A DNA stretch of 64,000 bases, taken from the NCBI GenBank assembly GCA_003223245.1, contig QHYI01000124.1, positions 1-64,000 of the forward strand, written 5' to 3'. Numbering within the stretch: position 1 is the first letter of the stretch; the number at the start of each line of letters is the position of its first letter. Below the pieces are notes generated by a model. That model was not told the DNA's origin. It did not search any database and was given only the letters and a program-made list of their open reading frames with translations. The stretch comes from Acidobacteriota bacterium. GTDB taxonomy: Bacteria; Acidobacteriota; Terriglobia; Acidiferrales; UBA7541. Positions 27,938 through 37,438 of this stretch are shown one piece after another. A program made the position numbers and the translations under genes.

Positions 27938-29332
27938 ATGAACGATGGCAAGCCAGCCCGGCCCGTCTGGAAACCTGCCGGCAAAGTGCACACCGGCGAG
28001 CAGCCGTTCAAATATCCTCTCGAGCGCGAATTTGCGGAGCCGGATTGGCGCCGGTTTCCCGGCTACAAGGATGTCACCGCCGCGGAGTGGGAAACGGCTC
28101 TCTGGCAGCGTCGCCATACGGTCAAGAACCTGAAAGAACTTCAAGCTGTTTTTGGCTCACTGCTGCCGCAAAGCCTGCTCGCGAGCATGGAGCGCGACAT
28201 TCAGGAACGCGCCACCATGTCTATCCTCATTCCTCCCCAGATGCTCAATACCATGGACGAGAAGGATCTGTGGAATGATCCCGTCCGCCGCTACATGCTC
28301 CCTGCCTTTGACGATCGCAATCCGGACTGGCCGAGCCATCCTAAATCCAGCCGCGACAGCTTGCACGAATCCGACATGTGGGCCGTCGAAGGGCTCACGC
28401 ATCGCTACCCCACGAAAGTTCTCGCGGAAATGCTTTCCACCTGCCCGCAGTATTGCGGTCACTGTACGCGGATGGATCTCGTGGGCAATGACGTGCCGCA
28501 AGTCGTCAAGCTGCGCTTTCAGCTTCTGCAAAAAGACCGCTACGAGCAGATGCTCGACTATCTCCGCAAAACGCCTTCGGTGCGCGACGTGGTCGTTTCC
28601 GGCGGCGACATTGCCAACATGCCCATCGCCCAGCTCGAACCGTTCGTCTCCGCGCTCATGGACATTCCCAATATCAAGGACATCCGCCTCGCCACCAAAG
28701 GGCTCATGGGCATCCCGCAACACTTCCTGCAGGACGAAGTCCTGAAGGGATTCGAGCGCTTGGCGAAAAAAGCGCGCGAGCGCAATGTGGATTTAGCGCT
28801 GCACACGCATGTGAACAACGCGAGCCAGGTCACGCCGCTGGTGGCCAAAGCAACCAAGAAAATCTTAGAGGTCGGTTTCCGCGACGTTCGCAATCAAGGT
28901 GTGCTGTTGCGCGGAGTGAACACCAACGCCAAAGACTTGCTCGAGCTGTGCTTCACTTTGCTCGATCGCGCCAAAATCATGCCGTACTACTTCTACATGT
29001 GCGACATGATTCCCAATTCTGAGCACTGGCGCCTGGCCATCCACGAAGCCCAGCAGTTGCAGCACGATATCATGGGCTACTTGCCGGGCTTTGCCACGCC
29101 GCGAATGATTTGCGACGTGCCTTTCGTCGGTAAGCGCTGGGTGCATCAAATCAAGGAATACGATCGCGAGAAGGGCATCTCCTACTGGACCAAGAATTAC
29201 CGCACCGGCATCGAAGCTGGCGATCCCGACGCTCTTAATCGCCTCTATGAGTATTACGACCCCGTTTACACCCTGCCTGCCTCGGGCCAGCAATGGTGGC
29301 GCCGCCAAACGCCCGTCTTGGCCGAACGCTAG
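27938..29332 (+). CDS. KamA-family radical SAM aminomutase-like protein
   Basis: 464 residues from ATG 27938, with AAGG about ten bases upstream; a GTG at 27911 is possible. The radical SAM cysteines are in STCPQYCGHCTRMD, and SGGDIANMP and HTHVNNASQVTP follow as in lysine 2,3-aminomutases. Those enzymes use PLP and a 5'-deoxyadenosyl radical to shift an amino group. The segment where KamA has its PLP-lysine loop (GGGGK) reads DVPFVGKRW here, so the lysine is kept but the Gly-rich loop is not. It may therefore act on another amino acid or lack aminomutase activity. Confidence 0.82.
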   Translation: MNDGKPARPVWKPAGKVHTGEQPFKYPLEREFAEPDWRRFPGYKDVTAAEWETALWQRRHTVKNLKELQAVFGSLLPQSLLASMERDIQERATMSILIPPQMLNTMDEKDLWNDPVRRYMLPAFDDRNPDWPSHPKSSRDSLHESDMWAVEGLTHRYPTKVLAEMLSTCPQYCGHCTRMDLVGNDVPQVVKLRFQLLQKDRYEQMLDYLRKTPSVRDVVVSGGDIANMPIAQLEPFVSALMDIPNIKDIRLATKGLMGIPQHFLQDEVLKGFERLAKKARERNVDLALHTHVNNASQVTPLVAKATKKILEVGFRDVRNQGVLLRGVNTNAKDLLELCFTLLDRAKIMPYYFYMCDMIPNSEHWRLAIHEAQQLQHDIMGYLPGFATPRMICDVPFVGKRWVHQIKEYDREKGISYWTKNYRTGIEAGDPDALNRLYEYYDPVYTLPASGQQWWRRQTPVLAER

Positions 29333-29444
29333 CCCGTTGGACTCTCATGGTCCTAATGCGTATATCATTGCAGGGCTGGTTCGGCGTCGTTTGCGCGGCC
29401 GATCCGCAACTTTTTTCTTCACCTTTGCGGCGTTGGTTCTGGGG

Positions 29445-31220
29445 TTAGTTCGCCGGCACGTGCCGCACTTTCGTCGCCTGCGATCCCGGCCCCGGTTCCG
29501 GCACGGGCTTGGGCATTTCCGAATCTTTGAATCGCGGCACCATCTGGTCGGCCATCGCGGTCGCATAAGCCGCCGACGCAATTTCCACCGCGCCTTCTCG
29601 CACGTCCTCTTCATAGATTCGTTCGTACGTGTCGAGGTTCGTATGATGTGTGAACGAGCCGTAGTCAAACGGGTCCTGCGCCAATCCAATTCCCGGTAAG
29701 CCCGCATTGTTGAACGACGTGCTGTCGGTCCCGCCGGTTCTGCGGCTGTCGGTCGCCGTCACTCCGACAAAACCCCAATCCGCAAATGGCATCAGCATTT
29801 CGCGCACCATGTCCGCCGCAGCCGGCGGCCCAAAAACTCCCGCGCCCCGCGGTTTTCCCGTGCCTGAATCAATGTTGAAGTACGCATCGAGCTTAGCGTA
29901 GTCCGGCTTCTGGTTCTCAAAACTTCCAAAATGCTGCTGGACATAAGCGAGCGAGCCGAGCAAGCCTTCTTCCTCGCCGCTCCACAGCGCGATGCGAATC
30001 GTGCGCCGCGGCCTTATGTGCAACGCCGCCAGAATCCGGGCCGCTTCCAGCATCATCGACGAGCCGATGCCGTTGTCCGTTGCGCCCGTCGCGTCGTGCC
30101 AGGAATCGTAATGTCCGCCGAGCATCACGATCTCATCCTTTTTGTTCGTGCCCGGAATTTCCCCAATCGCGTTATACGCCGTGGTCCCTTCTGGATACTC
30201 TTTGTTTTGAATATTGATCTTCAGCGTCACCGGCGTGCCATCGGCCATGATGCGCGTAATGCGCCCATAATCTTCATTGCGCATCACCAGAGTCGGCACC
30301 GCGCGCGTCCAGTCATACGTGCCATTCTGTTGCGCGATGATGATGCCGTGCGCGCGGCCCGCGTCATTCACGCGCACCAGCGCGCCGTTGTCCACCAGGA
30401 ATTGATCAACCTGCCGTGAAACTTCCTGCCGGGTCAATTGTCCCTCGGGCAATTTCGGCTGCTCGGGGAAGCCAAACGGCTTTGCGTTCGGACCGAATCG
30501 CGTCTTCCATTCGTCTTCGCTTCGCCGCATTGGCAAAGGATTCATGTCTTCCGGCACTTCCACATGCTTCCCGACAAACACTATCGCTCCATGCACTTTG
30601 TCTCTCGCCGAATTCAGATACGCATCGAGCTCTGCTTGCGTCGGCTGCTGGGGTTCTTCGGATTTCTCTGCAGGCGGCATCGGCGGCGCAGCCCACTTCG
30701 GCTCCGGCGGTGGCGTCGGCCCTCCGAAAAAGTTGAATCCGCCTCCTCTCGGCGGGGCCAGCCCCGGCGGATCGAGCAGCACCACTTTCGCCGTCACCGC
30801 TCCCTTGGTGCTCGGCGTCCACGCCAGCGGCTTCACCATCAGTTGTCCATGAAACGGCGCGACCGCCTCTGCTAGCAACTCCATGTTTTCCCACCCCGGC
30901 ACCGGCGTCGCCGCGCTTGGCGGCTGAAACGTCCACGGCTCGAGATGGGTGTTCACCAGGCCCCACGAAGCCATCGTTTTCACCGCCCAATCGTCGGCCT
31001 CCTTCAGATTGGGCGAGCCTGTCACGCGCGGCCCGCACACGTCCGCCACTTCGTGAATGATCCACATAATCTTCGAGTCCTTCGTTTCTTCCGCCCGAAT
31101 CTGCGCGTACACATCGGCAACGCCCGACGCCTGCGCCGTCGCCAGCGTCCCCGCAAGCAACATTGCCATCGCAACTGCCAGCGCTGCCGCAAGCATTGCC
31201 GCCACACAAATGACTCGCAT
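29445..31220 (-). CDS. Exported M28-family metallopeptidase
   Basis: 591 residues from ATG 31220, with GGAG nine bases upstream, followed by a signal peptide (ICVAAMLAAALAVAMAMLLAG). A PA-like region with a Pro-rich insert comes before the peptidase domain. Zinc ligands are visible: GGHYDSWHD, ATDNGIGSS, SGEEEGLLGS, FNIDSGTG and the final HHTNLDTYE. M28 enzymes are di-zinc aminopeptidases or carboxypeptidases that act outside the cytoplasm. Confidence 0.9.
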   Translation of the reverse strand: MRVICVAAMLAAALAVAMAMLLAGTLATAQASGVADVYAQIRAEETKDSKIMWIIHEVADVCGPRVTGSPNLKEADDWAVKTMASWGLVNTHLEPWTFQPPSAATPVPGWENMELLAEAVAPFHGQLMVKPLAWTPSTKGAVTAKVVLLDPPGLAPPRGGGFNFFGGPTPPPEPKWAAPPMPPAEKSEEPQQPTQAELDAYLNSARDKVHGAIVFVGKHVEVPEDMNPLPMRRSEDEWKTRFGPNAKPFGFPEQPKLPEGQLTRQEVSRQVDQFLVDNGALVRVNDAGRAHGIIIAQQNGTYDWTRAVPTLVMRNEDYGRITRIMADGTPVTLKINIQNKEYPEGTTAYNAIGEIPGTNKKDEIVMLGGHYDSWHDATGATDNGIGSSMMLEAARILAALHIRPRRTIRIALWSGEEEGLLGSLAYVQQHFGSFENQKPDYAKLDAYFNIDSGTGKPRGAGVFGPPAAADMVREMLMPFADWGFVGVTATDSRRTGGTDSTSFNNAGLPGIGLAQDPFDYGSFTHHTNLDTYERIYEEDVREGAVEIASAAYATAMADQMVPRFKDSEMPKPVPEPGPGSQATKVRHVPAN

Positions 31221-31738
31221 AACATTTTTCTCCAAGCGGATGGTTGTCTTCACCGAGCCGCGACAGAATATATAACAAATTCAAGCGGATCGTCCGGCCT
31301 CGCGAGGTTATTGAAGCGCGCAAAATGCTGGGAGGTCGTTGTAGCGCAGGGGACTAGCCTTGCGGGTTTTGCTTGCTTCGGTGTTACTAATTTTTACGAA
31401 CCTTGAAGAAAGGATCGGTTTGGAGGTCAACGGTGGGGTAAAGGCGAAAAAGATCAGAGTCGTTCCGAGCTCCGGCAACCTCTTTTGTGATCTTGGTAGG
31501 TCTCTTAAAGGTTTGAGCGCAGAATGTGGCTCGGTCAACGTTGACCAAAGGTAAGCGCAACGCCTCCAAAAACGGTGACTCGTAAATTACCTCTCACGGG
31601 TACTTGCGCACGCAGCCTTCAGAAAAGTATGATTACGTCGGTTGGTCGAACGTGATGGAGCTCCCAGGCCGATTTTATCTGGCTTTTGACAATTGGGTGT
31701 GAATAGTGCGAGCTGCTAACTGTCGACTGTGAACGATC
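31221..31738. other. Gene-free stretch upstream of the M28 peptidase
   Basis: About 520 bp. Short frames on both strands have no ribosome sites and no recognisable composition. I see no repeat, tRNA or clear terminator. It should contain the M28 gene promoter. Confidence 0.5.
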
Positions 31739-31996
31739 ATGGCCCTTGTTCCCATCAAAACGGCGTCGGAAACCGGCTACTGCGACTGCATCTGTGGGTG
31801 CTATGAGCTGGCTAGCCTGCGCGACGAAGACACCGGCAAAGGCTACTGCCCCGCCTGCGGGAAAGATCATTTGGAGTTGAATGCCGGCATCGGCCTGCCC
31901 AATCCTGCACCCGTCAAAGTCTCGCCTAACGCGCCAGGAAACGGCAGGTCTGCCTCCATGCCCGCTCCCGCCGACCCTCCCGGGCGTTTGCGGTAA
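31739..31996 (+). CDS. Small Cys-rich hypothetical protein
   Basis: 85 residues. Residues 14-45 hold clustered cysteines (GYCDCICGCYEL, then YCPACGKDH), a possible zinc ribbon. The C-terminal half is rich in Pro, Ala and Gly and looks disordered. No good ribosome site precedes ATG 31739, so the start, and even coding status, is only moderately supported. Confidence 0.45.
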   Translation: MALVPIKTASETGYCDCICGCYELASLRDEDTGKGYCPACGKDHLELNAGIGLPNPAPVKVSPNAPGNGRSASMPAPADPPGRLR

Positions 31997-32120
31997 ATTA
32001 TAATAGAGGTTCGCACGAGTACCCCGAAGGTCGCCTGTCTGACTCGCCGCTGCTCAAGTTCAGAAACAAGCATATCCAAATTCCATATCGCGGACACCAA
32101 GCATCGGCCTGCCCGAACAA

Positions 32121-32157
32121 AAAGTGGGAAGCCATTTTTTTGATGGCTTCCCACTTT
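32121..32157 (-). terminator. Long perfect hairpin, terminator of the receptor relic
   Basis: A 15-bp perfect stem (32121-32135 with 32143-32157) around a seven-base T-rich loop. On the minus strand it is followed by a T-rich tail, as expected for an intrinsic terminator placed after the degraded receptor gene. Confidence 0.75.
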
Positions 32158-32177
32158 AAATTGGCGAAGCTGGTCTT

Positions 32178-32350
32178 CTAGAAGAAGAACTTTCCGTACA
32201 TGCGAACCGTCCGCCCGCCATTGGAGAGAACCAGGGAGGTTGTTGAAATCCGGATTAATCAGCGTATAGCTCGGACTCGTTCCGACACCGTTGATTCCAA
32301 GATTCCCGTGGTTGAAGAGAACTGAATGGTCCGCTGGAGCGACATGTTCC
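32178..32350 (-). pseudogene. Relic of a TonB-dependent receptor C-terminus
   Basis: On the minus strand, fragments in two or three frames resemble the end of an Oar-like receptor: NMSLQRTIQF near the 5' side, then LFNHGNLGINGVG and LINPDFNN, and after a one-base shift NGGRTVRMYGKFFF before a TAG at 32178-32180. Receptors of this group typically end in such an aromatic strand. At least two frameshifts and the absence of the upstream 1,000 or so codons mark it as decayed. The gene boundary on the 5' side is the end of the aminotransferase gene. Confidence 0.6.
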
Positions 32351-32357
32351 AGAGGAT

Positions 32358-33518
32358 TTACTTAAAGCTCGTCACAGTCCGAGCGAAGCCCTCAAACAAG
32401 TCACGTTCTTTGGTGATGAGGCTCACAACGAGAAATCCATCGCGCGGAAAATCGAAGAAGTGGCCGGGATGAACGTAGACTCCCTTTTCCTTCAGCAGCG
32501 CAAGGGCCAGTTCTTCATCCGGGCGCGTTGCGGGCACGCGCAGCACCGCGTACCAGCCACCTTCCATTTCGAGCCTGCTGCAAACTTTCTGTGAAGCGAG
32601 TTGGCGGTCGAGTTCAGCCAAATTTCGGCCAACGCGCGCCATCAATTGCTCTTGAAATGCCCGGCGCTGCGAGAGGAACGACGGCAGAGCCAGTTGCACC
32701 GGCGCATTCATCGAGAGAAAAGTGTCGGCGATCACTTCGAGCCGCGCGAGCGCCTCTTTTTTCATCACTTGCGGCCCGCTCGTCGCGAGCCACGCCGCTT
32801 TCATTTGCGGCAACCCGCAAATTTTCGACAAGCCGCTCGTCGTGAAGGTCAACGCGCCTTGATTCCCGGCATAGCTCGACGGCGGTTCCGTGCTCAGAAA
32901 AAAATCAAGAAATACTTCGTCCGCAATCAGTGCCAGCTGGCGCGCGGCACAGATGGCGTTCAACTCCTCCGCTTCTGCACGCTTCGTAAAATGCCCGGTC
33001 GGATTATTGGGATGCACGACGATGACCCCGCGCGTCCGCGGCGTGATCGCCTGCTCCAGTGCGTGAAAATCAATCTGCCAGCCATGGTCATAAACCAGCG
33101 GGTACCGCACCAGCTTCACGTCCTGGATGTCCGCCAGAAAATCAAAGAGCGGATAACTCGGCGCAGGAGTGAGAATTTCGTCGCCGGGATTGCACAACAG
33201 GCGAAACACATACGAATAAGCTTCACTAGTGCTGGTGGTGAGAATAATGTCGTCCACGCCGACGGCAGTGCCCCGTTTCGCGTAGTATTCGCACACGGCT
33301 TGCCGTGCCGAAACGAGGCCCCTTGGCGTTGGCTCGTACTTGAGCGCCTGAGAATTGCGGAGTGCGTCCAGGATTGCACGTTCGTCATAGGCGAAACCGC
33401 ATTCCGTTGGATTCGACATGGTCAAATCCACGAGCGGCTTCCCCGCTGCGCGATGTTGCGCCAGCGCTTCGCTCAAGCGGTTCGGCGTCAAATCCCACTT
33501 TGTGCGGTCAGCAAACAT
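32358..33518 (-). CDS. PLP-dependent class I/II aminotransferase
   Basis: 386 residues of the fold-type I aminotransferase family. VHPNNPTGHF and the Schiff-base lysine region TTSGLSKICGLPQMKAAW are present, preceded by IADEVFLDF. It belongs to the AspC/alanine-aminotransferase-like group; the amino acid substrate cannot be assigned. It is divergent from the DegT-type gene across about 135 bp. Confidence 0.85.
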   Translation of the reverse strand: MFADRTKWDLTPNRLSEALAQHRAAGKPLVDLTMSNPTECGFAYDERAILDALRNSQALKYEPTPRGLVSARQAVCEYYAKRGTAVGVDDIILTTSTSEAYSYVFRLLCNPGDEILTPAPSYPLFDFLADIQDVKLVRYPLVYDHGWQIDFHALEQAITPRTRGVIVVHPNNPTGHFTKRAEAEELNAICAARQLALIADEVFLDFFLSTEPPSSYAGNQGALTFTTSGLSKICGLPQMKAAWLATSGPQVMKKEALARLEVIADTFLSMNAPVQLALPSFLSQRRAFQEQLMARVGRNLAELDRQLASQKVCSRLEMEGGWYAVLRVPATRPDEELALALLKEKGVYVHPGHFFDFPRDGFLVVSLITKERDLFEGFARTVTSFK

Positions 33519-33653
33519 GTTCTATTCAATGATGGCGCAGGCTGCTTTACGAAAGGCAAGCGCGCCTGCAGTAGGCAGGCATTATGGCTATCGCGCCGCA
33601 AAGCCACAGAACCTATGCTCGGCTATCGTATACTGAATGGCGCCTAAACCAAG

Positions 33654-34796
33654 GTGATGAGCACACATGCACAACTGAATTCTGCGCTCGAGCCAATTCC
33701 GCAATTTGATCTTTCCGCGCAATACGCGGCCATTGGCGCCGAGATTCGCGCGGCCATCGAGCGCGTGCTCTCTTCTCAGCAGTTTATCCTCGGGCGCGAG
33801 GGCGCGGCTCTCGAAGAAGAAATCGCCTCGCTTTGTGGTGTGGCTTACGGAGTCGGAGTCGCTTCCGGCACCGATGCGTTGATTCTGGCTCTGCGGGCCT
33901 GTGGCGTGCGCGCAGGCGATGAAGTGCTTCTGCCGACGTCCACGTTCGTGGCTACCGGCAGCGCTGTCAGTGCGCTAGGAGCCAAGCCAGTCTTTGCTGA
34001 CATCCGCCCGGAAACTTATACACTCGATCCCTCTGAATTGGAACGCCGCGTCACGCTGCGCACGCGCGCCGTTATCGTCGTGCATCTGTACGGCCTCGCA
34101 GCGGACATGGATCCCATCGTGGCCTTCGCGAAGTCGCGCAAGCTGCCGCTGATTGAAGACTGTGCGCAGGCGATTGGCGCGGGATATAAAGGACGCCGCG
34201 TGGGCTCCATCGGCGACACGGGTTGCTTTAGTTTCTACCCGACAAAAAATCTCGGCGCCTACGGCGACGGCGGAATGATCGTCACCAACTCCGCAGAAGT
34301 CGCCGCGCGCCTTCGTACGCTGCGCAATCACGGTCAGACCACCAAATATATAAGCAGCGAGCCCGGCTGGAACAGCCGCCTCGACGAAATTCAAGCGGCG
34401 ATTTTGCGCGTCAAGCTTCGCCACCTTGCAGACTGGCAGAGCGCGCGGCGTTCGAATGCGGCGGAGTATACGCGCCTGCTCGAGCGGGTCCCGGGAATCA
34501 TGCCGCCCTACGAGGGGGAAGGTTTCGAACACGTCTACCACCAATACACCATTCGAACCGAGCAGCGCGACGCTCTCCAGCACCATTTAGCTGCGCGAAA
34601 GATCGACAGCACCGTTTATTACCCTCATCCTTTGCATCTGCAGCCGCTGTACGCCTCGCTAGGCGATAAGCGAGGTGATTTCCCCCACGCGGAGCGCGCC
34701 GCGCAAGAAGTTCTCTCTCTGCCGATGTACCCTGAATTGCGCAAGGGTCAAATCGCGCGCGTGGTGGACGCCGTCGCCAATTTTCTGAAGTGTTAG
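33654..34796 (+). CDS. DegT/DnrJ/EryC1/StrS-family aminotransferase
   Basis: 380 residues; GTG 33654 and ATG 33657 are adjacent possible starts. Family landmarks are present: GTDALILALRACG, the active-site lysine loop SFYPTKNLGAYGDGGM and the NSRLDEIQAAIL segment. These enzymes transaminate keto-sugars for cell-surface or antibiotic sugars. No nucleotide-sugar genes adjoin it, so the pathway is unknown. Confidence 0.9.
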   Translation: MMSTHAQLNSALEPIPQFDLSAQYAAIGAEIRAAIERVLSSQQFILGREGAALEEEIASLCGVAYGVGVASGTDALILALRACGVRAGDEVLLPTSTFVATGSAVSALGAKPVFADIRPETYTLDPSELERRVTLRTRAVIVVHLYGLAADMDPIVAFAKSRKLPLIEDCAQAIGAGYKGRRVGSIGDTGCFSFYPTKNLGAYGDGGMIVTNSAEVAARLRTLRNHGQTTKYISSEPGWNSRLDEIQAAILRVKLRHLADWQSARRSNAAEYTRLLERVPGIMPPYEGEGFEHVYHQYTIRTEQRDALQHHLAARKIDSTVYYPHPLHLQPLYASLGDKRGDFPHAERAAQEVLSLPMYPELRKGQIARVVDAVANFLKC

Positions 34797-34815
34797 GCTC
34801 CGTGCCGGTTTCGCC

Positions 34816-35493
34816 TTACCTACTCAGATAGAGAAGCGCGAAAAGGAAGATCCACAGCCCGTCCATGAAGTGCCAGTAATACGAGGTGATTTCCGCGGCC
34901 AGCGACCTCGAGATTTGCGACTTTTCAAAATTCCGCAGTAGCACAAAAAGCAGCGCTACCACGCCGCCCAGCAAATGTACGCCGTGCGCTCCGGTGAAAA
35001 TGTAAAAGAAGCTGCTGGCCTGGTTGCTCGCAACGTACACGCCTTGGTTCACCAGTTCGCGCCAAGCGACCAGCTGTCCGGTGACAAAGAGCAGTCCCAT
35101 CACCGTAGTAACGAACCACAACTTGCGAAAGCCGGAAACATCTCCCTGAGAGAGCCGCAACCGTGCCCGCTCGAGCGTGAAGCTGCTTCCGAGGAGCACG
35201 GCGGTATTGGCCCAGAGAATCCGCGGCAGCCGCACGGCGACCCACACTCGGCTGCTGTGATGAAGCAGAAGAAACGCGCTGGCCAGCGCCATGAAAAACA
35301 TCAGAATGGAGAGCATGCCGATGGCGATACCCGTGGAAAATCGTCTCGGTGAAGGACGCCGGTCGGGCTGGTGCTTGCCACGCTCGCCATCATCACCGTC
35401 ATCGCCGCCGCCCGGTGGCCGTATTCCGCCGCCACCGCCGTGGGAGTCTTCGATGATGAGTTCGATGTCTGGAGTTGCCGTTGCGCCCGGCAT
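34816..35493 (-). CDS. Heme-copper oxidase subunit III-like protein
   Basis: 225 residues. The N-terminal 45 residues are Gly/Asp/Pro-rich and charged, then five hydrophobic helices follow. FTGAHGVHLLGGVVALL and YYWHFMDGLWIFLF match subunit III. In oxidases subunit III stabilises the core and binds lipid. It lies 39 bp downstream of the subunit I-like gene. No subunit II with a CuA site is present, so it is not a complete oxidase locus. Confidence 0.85.
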   Translation of the reverse strand: MPGATATPDIELIIEDSHGGGGGIRPPGGGDDGDDGERGKHQPDRRPSPRRFSTGIAIGMLSILMFFMALASAFLLLHHSSRVWVAVRLPRILWANTAVLLGSSFTLERARLRLSQGDVSGFRKLWFVTTVMGLLFVTGQLVAWRELVNQGVYVASNQASSFFYIFTGAHGVHLLGGVVALLFVLLRNFEKSQISRSLAAEITSYYWHFMDGLWIFLFALLYLSR

Positions 35494-35532
35494 ACAAATC
35501 TAGATCGCTCGCTTCCTTTTTATTCCCATTCT

Positions 35533-37221
35533 CTAGTTTGCCTTGACCACGCGATCCGGGGCAACGTTCTGAGGAATAAAATCTTCGGCTAGGCCGGGCA
35601 GGCCGAATTCATACGCCCCGCGATAAACAACCGCCTCCCAAGCACCAAGCTTATCAGCTGGCGGTGGCGAACTCACGCTCCATTCGAGTGTCGTGGCGCG
35701 CCAGGGGTTGCATTCTTCCACTTTTTCGCCGCGAAAAACGCTCCACAGAAAATTGATCAAGAAAATCCCCTGCGCAAAAACGGTGAGGACGATGCCCACG
35801 GTGATAAACGAGCGCGTGGGTCCAACCCACGCCGCGATCGCGGCCAGGCTCGCGCCGCGACTCTTGGCCAAATGCGAGACCAGCCCGAGCCAGTGCATGG
35901 GCATAAACACGACATAAACTCCGGCGAACGTCAGCCAGAAATGGAGCTTGCCCAAGAACTCATTCAAGCGGCGCCCGAACAGTTTCGGAAACCAGAAAAA
36001 CAGTGCCGCGAGAATGGCGAACGTTGCGGCCACGCCCATCACCAGGTGGAAATGACCGGTAACAAAATCCTCCGTGACCGCCCCGGAACCAAGATCGTGC
36101 CGCGCAAGAAAAATTCCGGAGAGCCCACCGGAGAGAAACAGGGAAATAAAACCAAGGGCAAAGAGCAAGGAAGTATTGAATCGGATGCGCGCGTCCCAAA
36201 GAGTAACGAACCAACTGATAAGAAGAATGCTTGCCGGTAAACCCAGCGACGACGCGAGCACGGAAAATACCATCGGCGAGAAAGGATTCATGCCGCTCGA
36301 AAACATGTGCTGGCCCCACACGCAGAACCCCACCAGCCCCACCCCGCAAAGCGCAAGAACCACAAGACGCTCTTTCCAAACCGGCTTGCGAGAAAATGTG
36401 GCAATGAGATGCGAAACAATTCCGAAACACGGCAGCATCGCAAGGTAGACTTCCGCCTGGGCGAAAAACCAGAACAGGCGTTGCCAAAGGGCCGGCAAAG
36501 CATCGGGCGCAGCGCTGGCAGGTTGCGAGGCAAGAAAATCGACCGCGGAAAAGAAGTGTGTGCTAAAAAACCGATCCGAAAGCAGGCAAAGACAAGCAGC
36601 CAGCAGGATGCTGAAAACGAGCATGCCCAGAATGGCGTTGAGGAACCACGCCCACACGGTTAGCGGCAGTCGGGGAAGTGTCATCCCCTTCGTGCGCAAG
36701 TCGATGGTCGTGACCGCAAAATTGAGAGCGCTACAAAGTGCCGCAGCACAAAAAATCGACACGCCGGCAATCCAAAGTGTAATTCCTTTTTGCGGAGCCA
36801 TCAAAAACGCGCCGGTCATGCCAAAAACAGAAGCCACCGTGGCCCAAAACGAAAAAAGATTTAGCTTTGGAAACGCCATTTCGCGCGCGCCGATTTGCAA
36901 GGGAAGAAAATAGTTCCCGAAGCCTGCTTGCGGCGCCGCGGTCAAAACCAAAAAAACCATCAGCGAGCCGTGCAGCAGCCGCAGCAACGCATAGCCCTCC
37001 GGCGTATTGCCAAGAGCGGAAAAGAAGGGCAGGTGCGCGCCCGGCCAAACCAGATGGATACGCATAACCAGAGACATCATCATTCCCAGAAAAACGCTGA
37101 AAAGCGCCAGCCAGAGATACTGTAAGCCGATGGTTTTGTGGTCTGTGCTAAAGAGGTATCGTGAAAAGAAGCCCTTTCGCGGAATTTCCGAGTGATTTTC
37201 GCCGCTATCGTAGGTGACCAT
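35533..37221 (-). CDS. Cytochrome oxidase subunit I-like protein lacking CuB ligands
   Basis: 562 residues from ATG 37221, placed just before the conserved FSTDHKTIG. About twelve transmembrane helices align along the whole length with subunit I. Heme ligands are kept: His84 (LLHGSLMVF) and His390/His392 (GHFHLVMG). The CuB site is not. GHPEVY reads AQAEVY (Gln255 for His), and the HH pair reads QH (Gln304, His305). The K-channel lysine is Leu333 (PASILLISW) and the D-channel Asp is Glu114 (GAREMAF). It probably binds heme but should not reduce oxygen like a normal oxidase. It is likely co-transcribed with the subunit III-like gene. Confidence 0.85.
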   Translation of the reverse strand: MVTYDSGENHSEIPRKGFFSRYLFSTDHKTIGLQYLWLALFSVFLGMMMSLVMRIHLVWPGAHLPFFSALGNTPEGYALLRLLHGSLMVFLVLTAAPQAGFGNYFLPLQIGAREMAFPKLNLFSFWATVASVFGMTGAFLMAPQKGITLWIAGVSIFCAAALCSALNFAVTTIDLRTKGMTLPRLPLTVWAWFLNAILGMLVFSILLAACLCLLSDRFFSTHFFSAVDFLASQPASAAPDALPALWQRLFWFFAQAEVYLAMLPCFGIVSHLIATFSRKPVWKERLVVLALCGVGLVGFCVWGQHMFSSGMNPFSPMVFSVLASSLGLPASILLISWFVTLWDARIRFNTSLLFALGFISLFLSGGLSGIFLARHDLGSGAVTEDFVTGHFHLVMGVAATFAILAALFFWFPKLFGRRLNEFLGKLHFWLTFAGVYVVFMPMHWLGLVSHLAKSRGASLAAIAAWVGPTRSFITVGIVLTVFAQGIFLINFLWSVFRGEKVEECNPWRATTLEWSVSSPPPADKLGAWEAVVYRGAYEFGLPGLAEDFIPQNVAPDRVVKAN

Positions 37222-37438
37222 GCTTGGCTTGGAATCGCCCAAACCTCTGCCCTTGTGGAACAAGCCGAAGCTTTGGGGAAGACAAATAGAATACATCGGA
37301 TGGAAAAACACAAGGGGCGCACTTTGCGGCGGGCCGGCAACCGCTTGGGTTTGTCAGGCCCCCCTTCACGCCCGTCAGGCGCAAAATTGAGTCGATTCGT
37401 GATACAACACCCCTATAAGCCATGGTGGAGCGTGCTGT

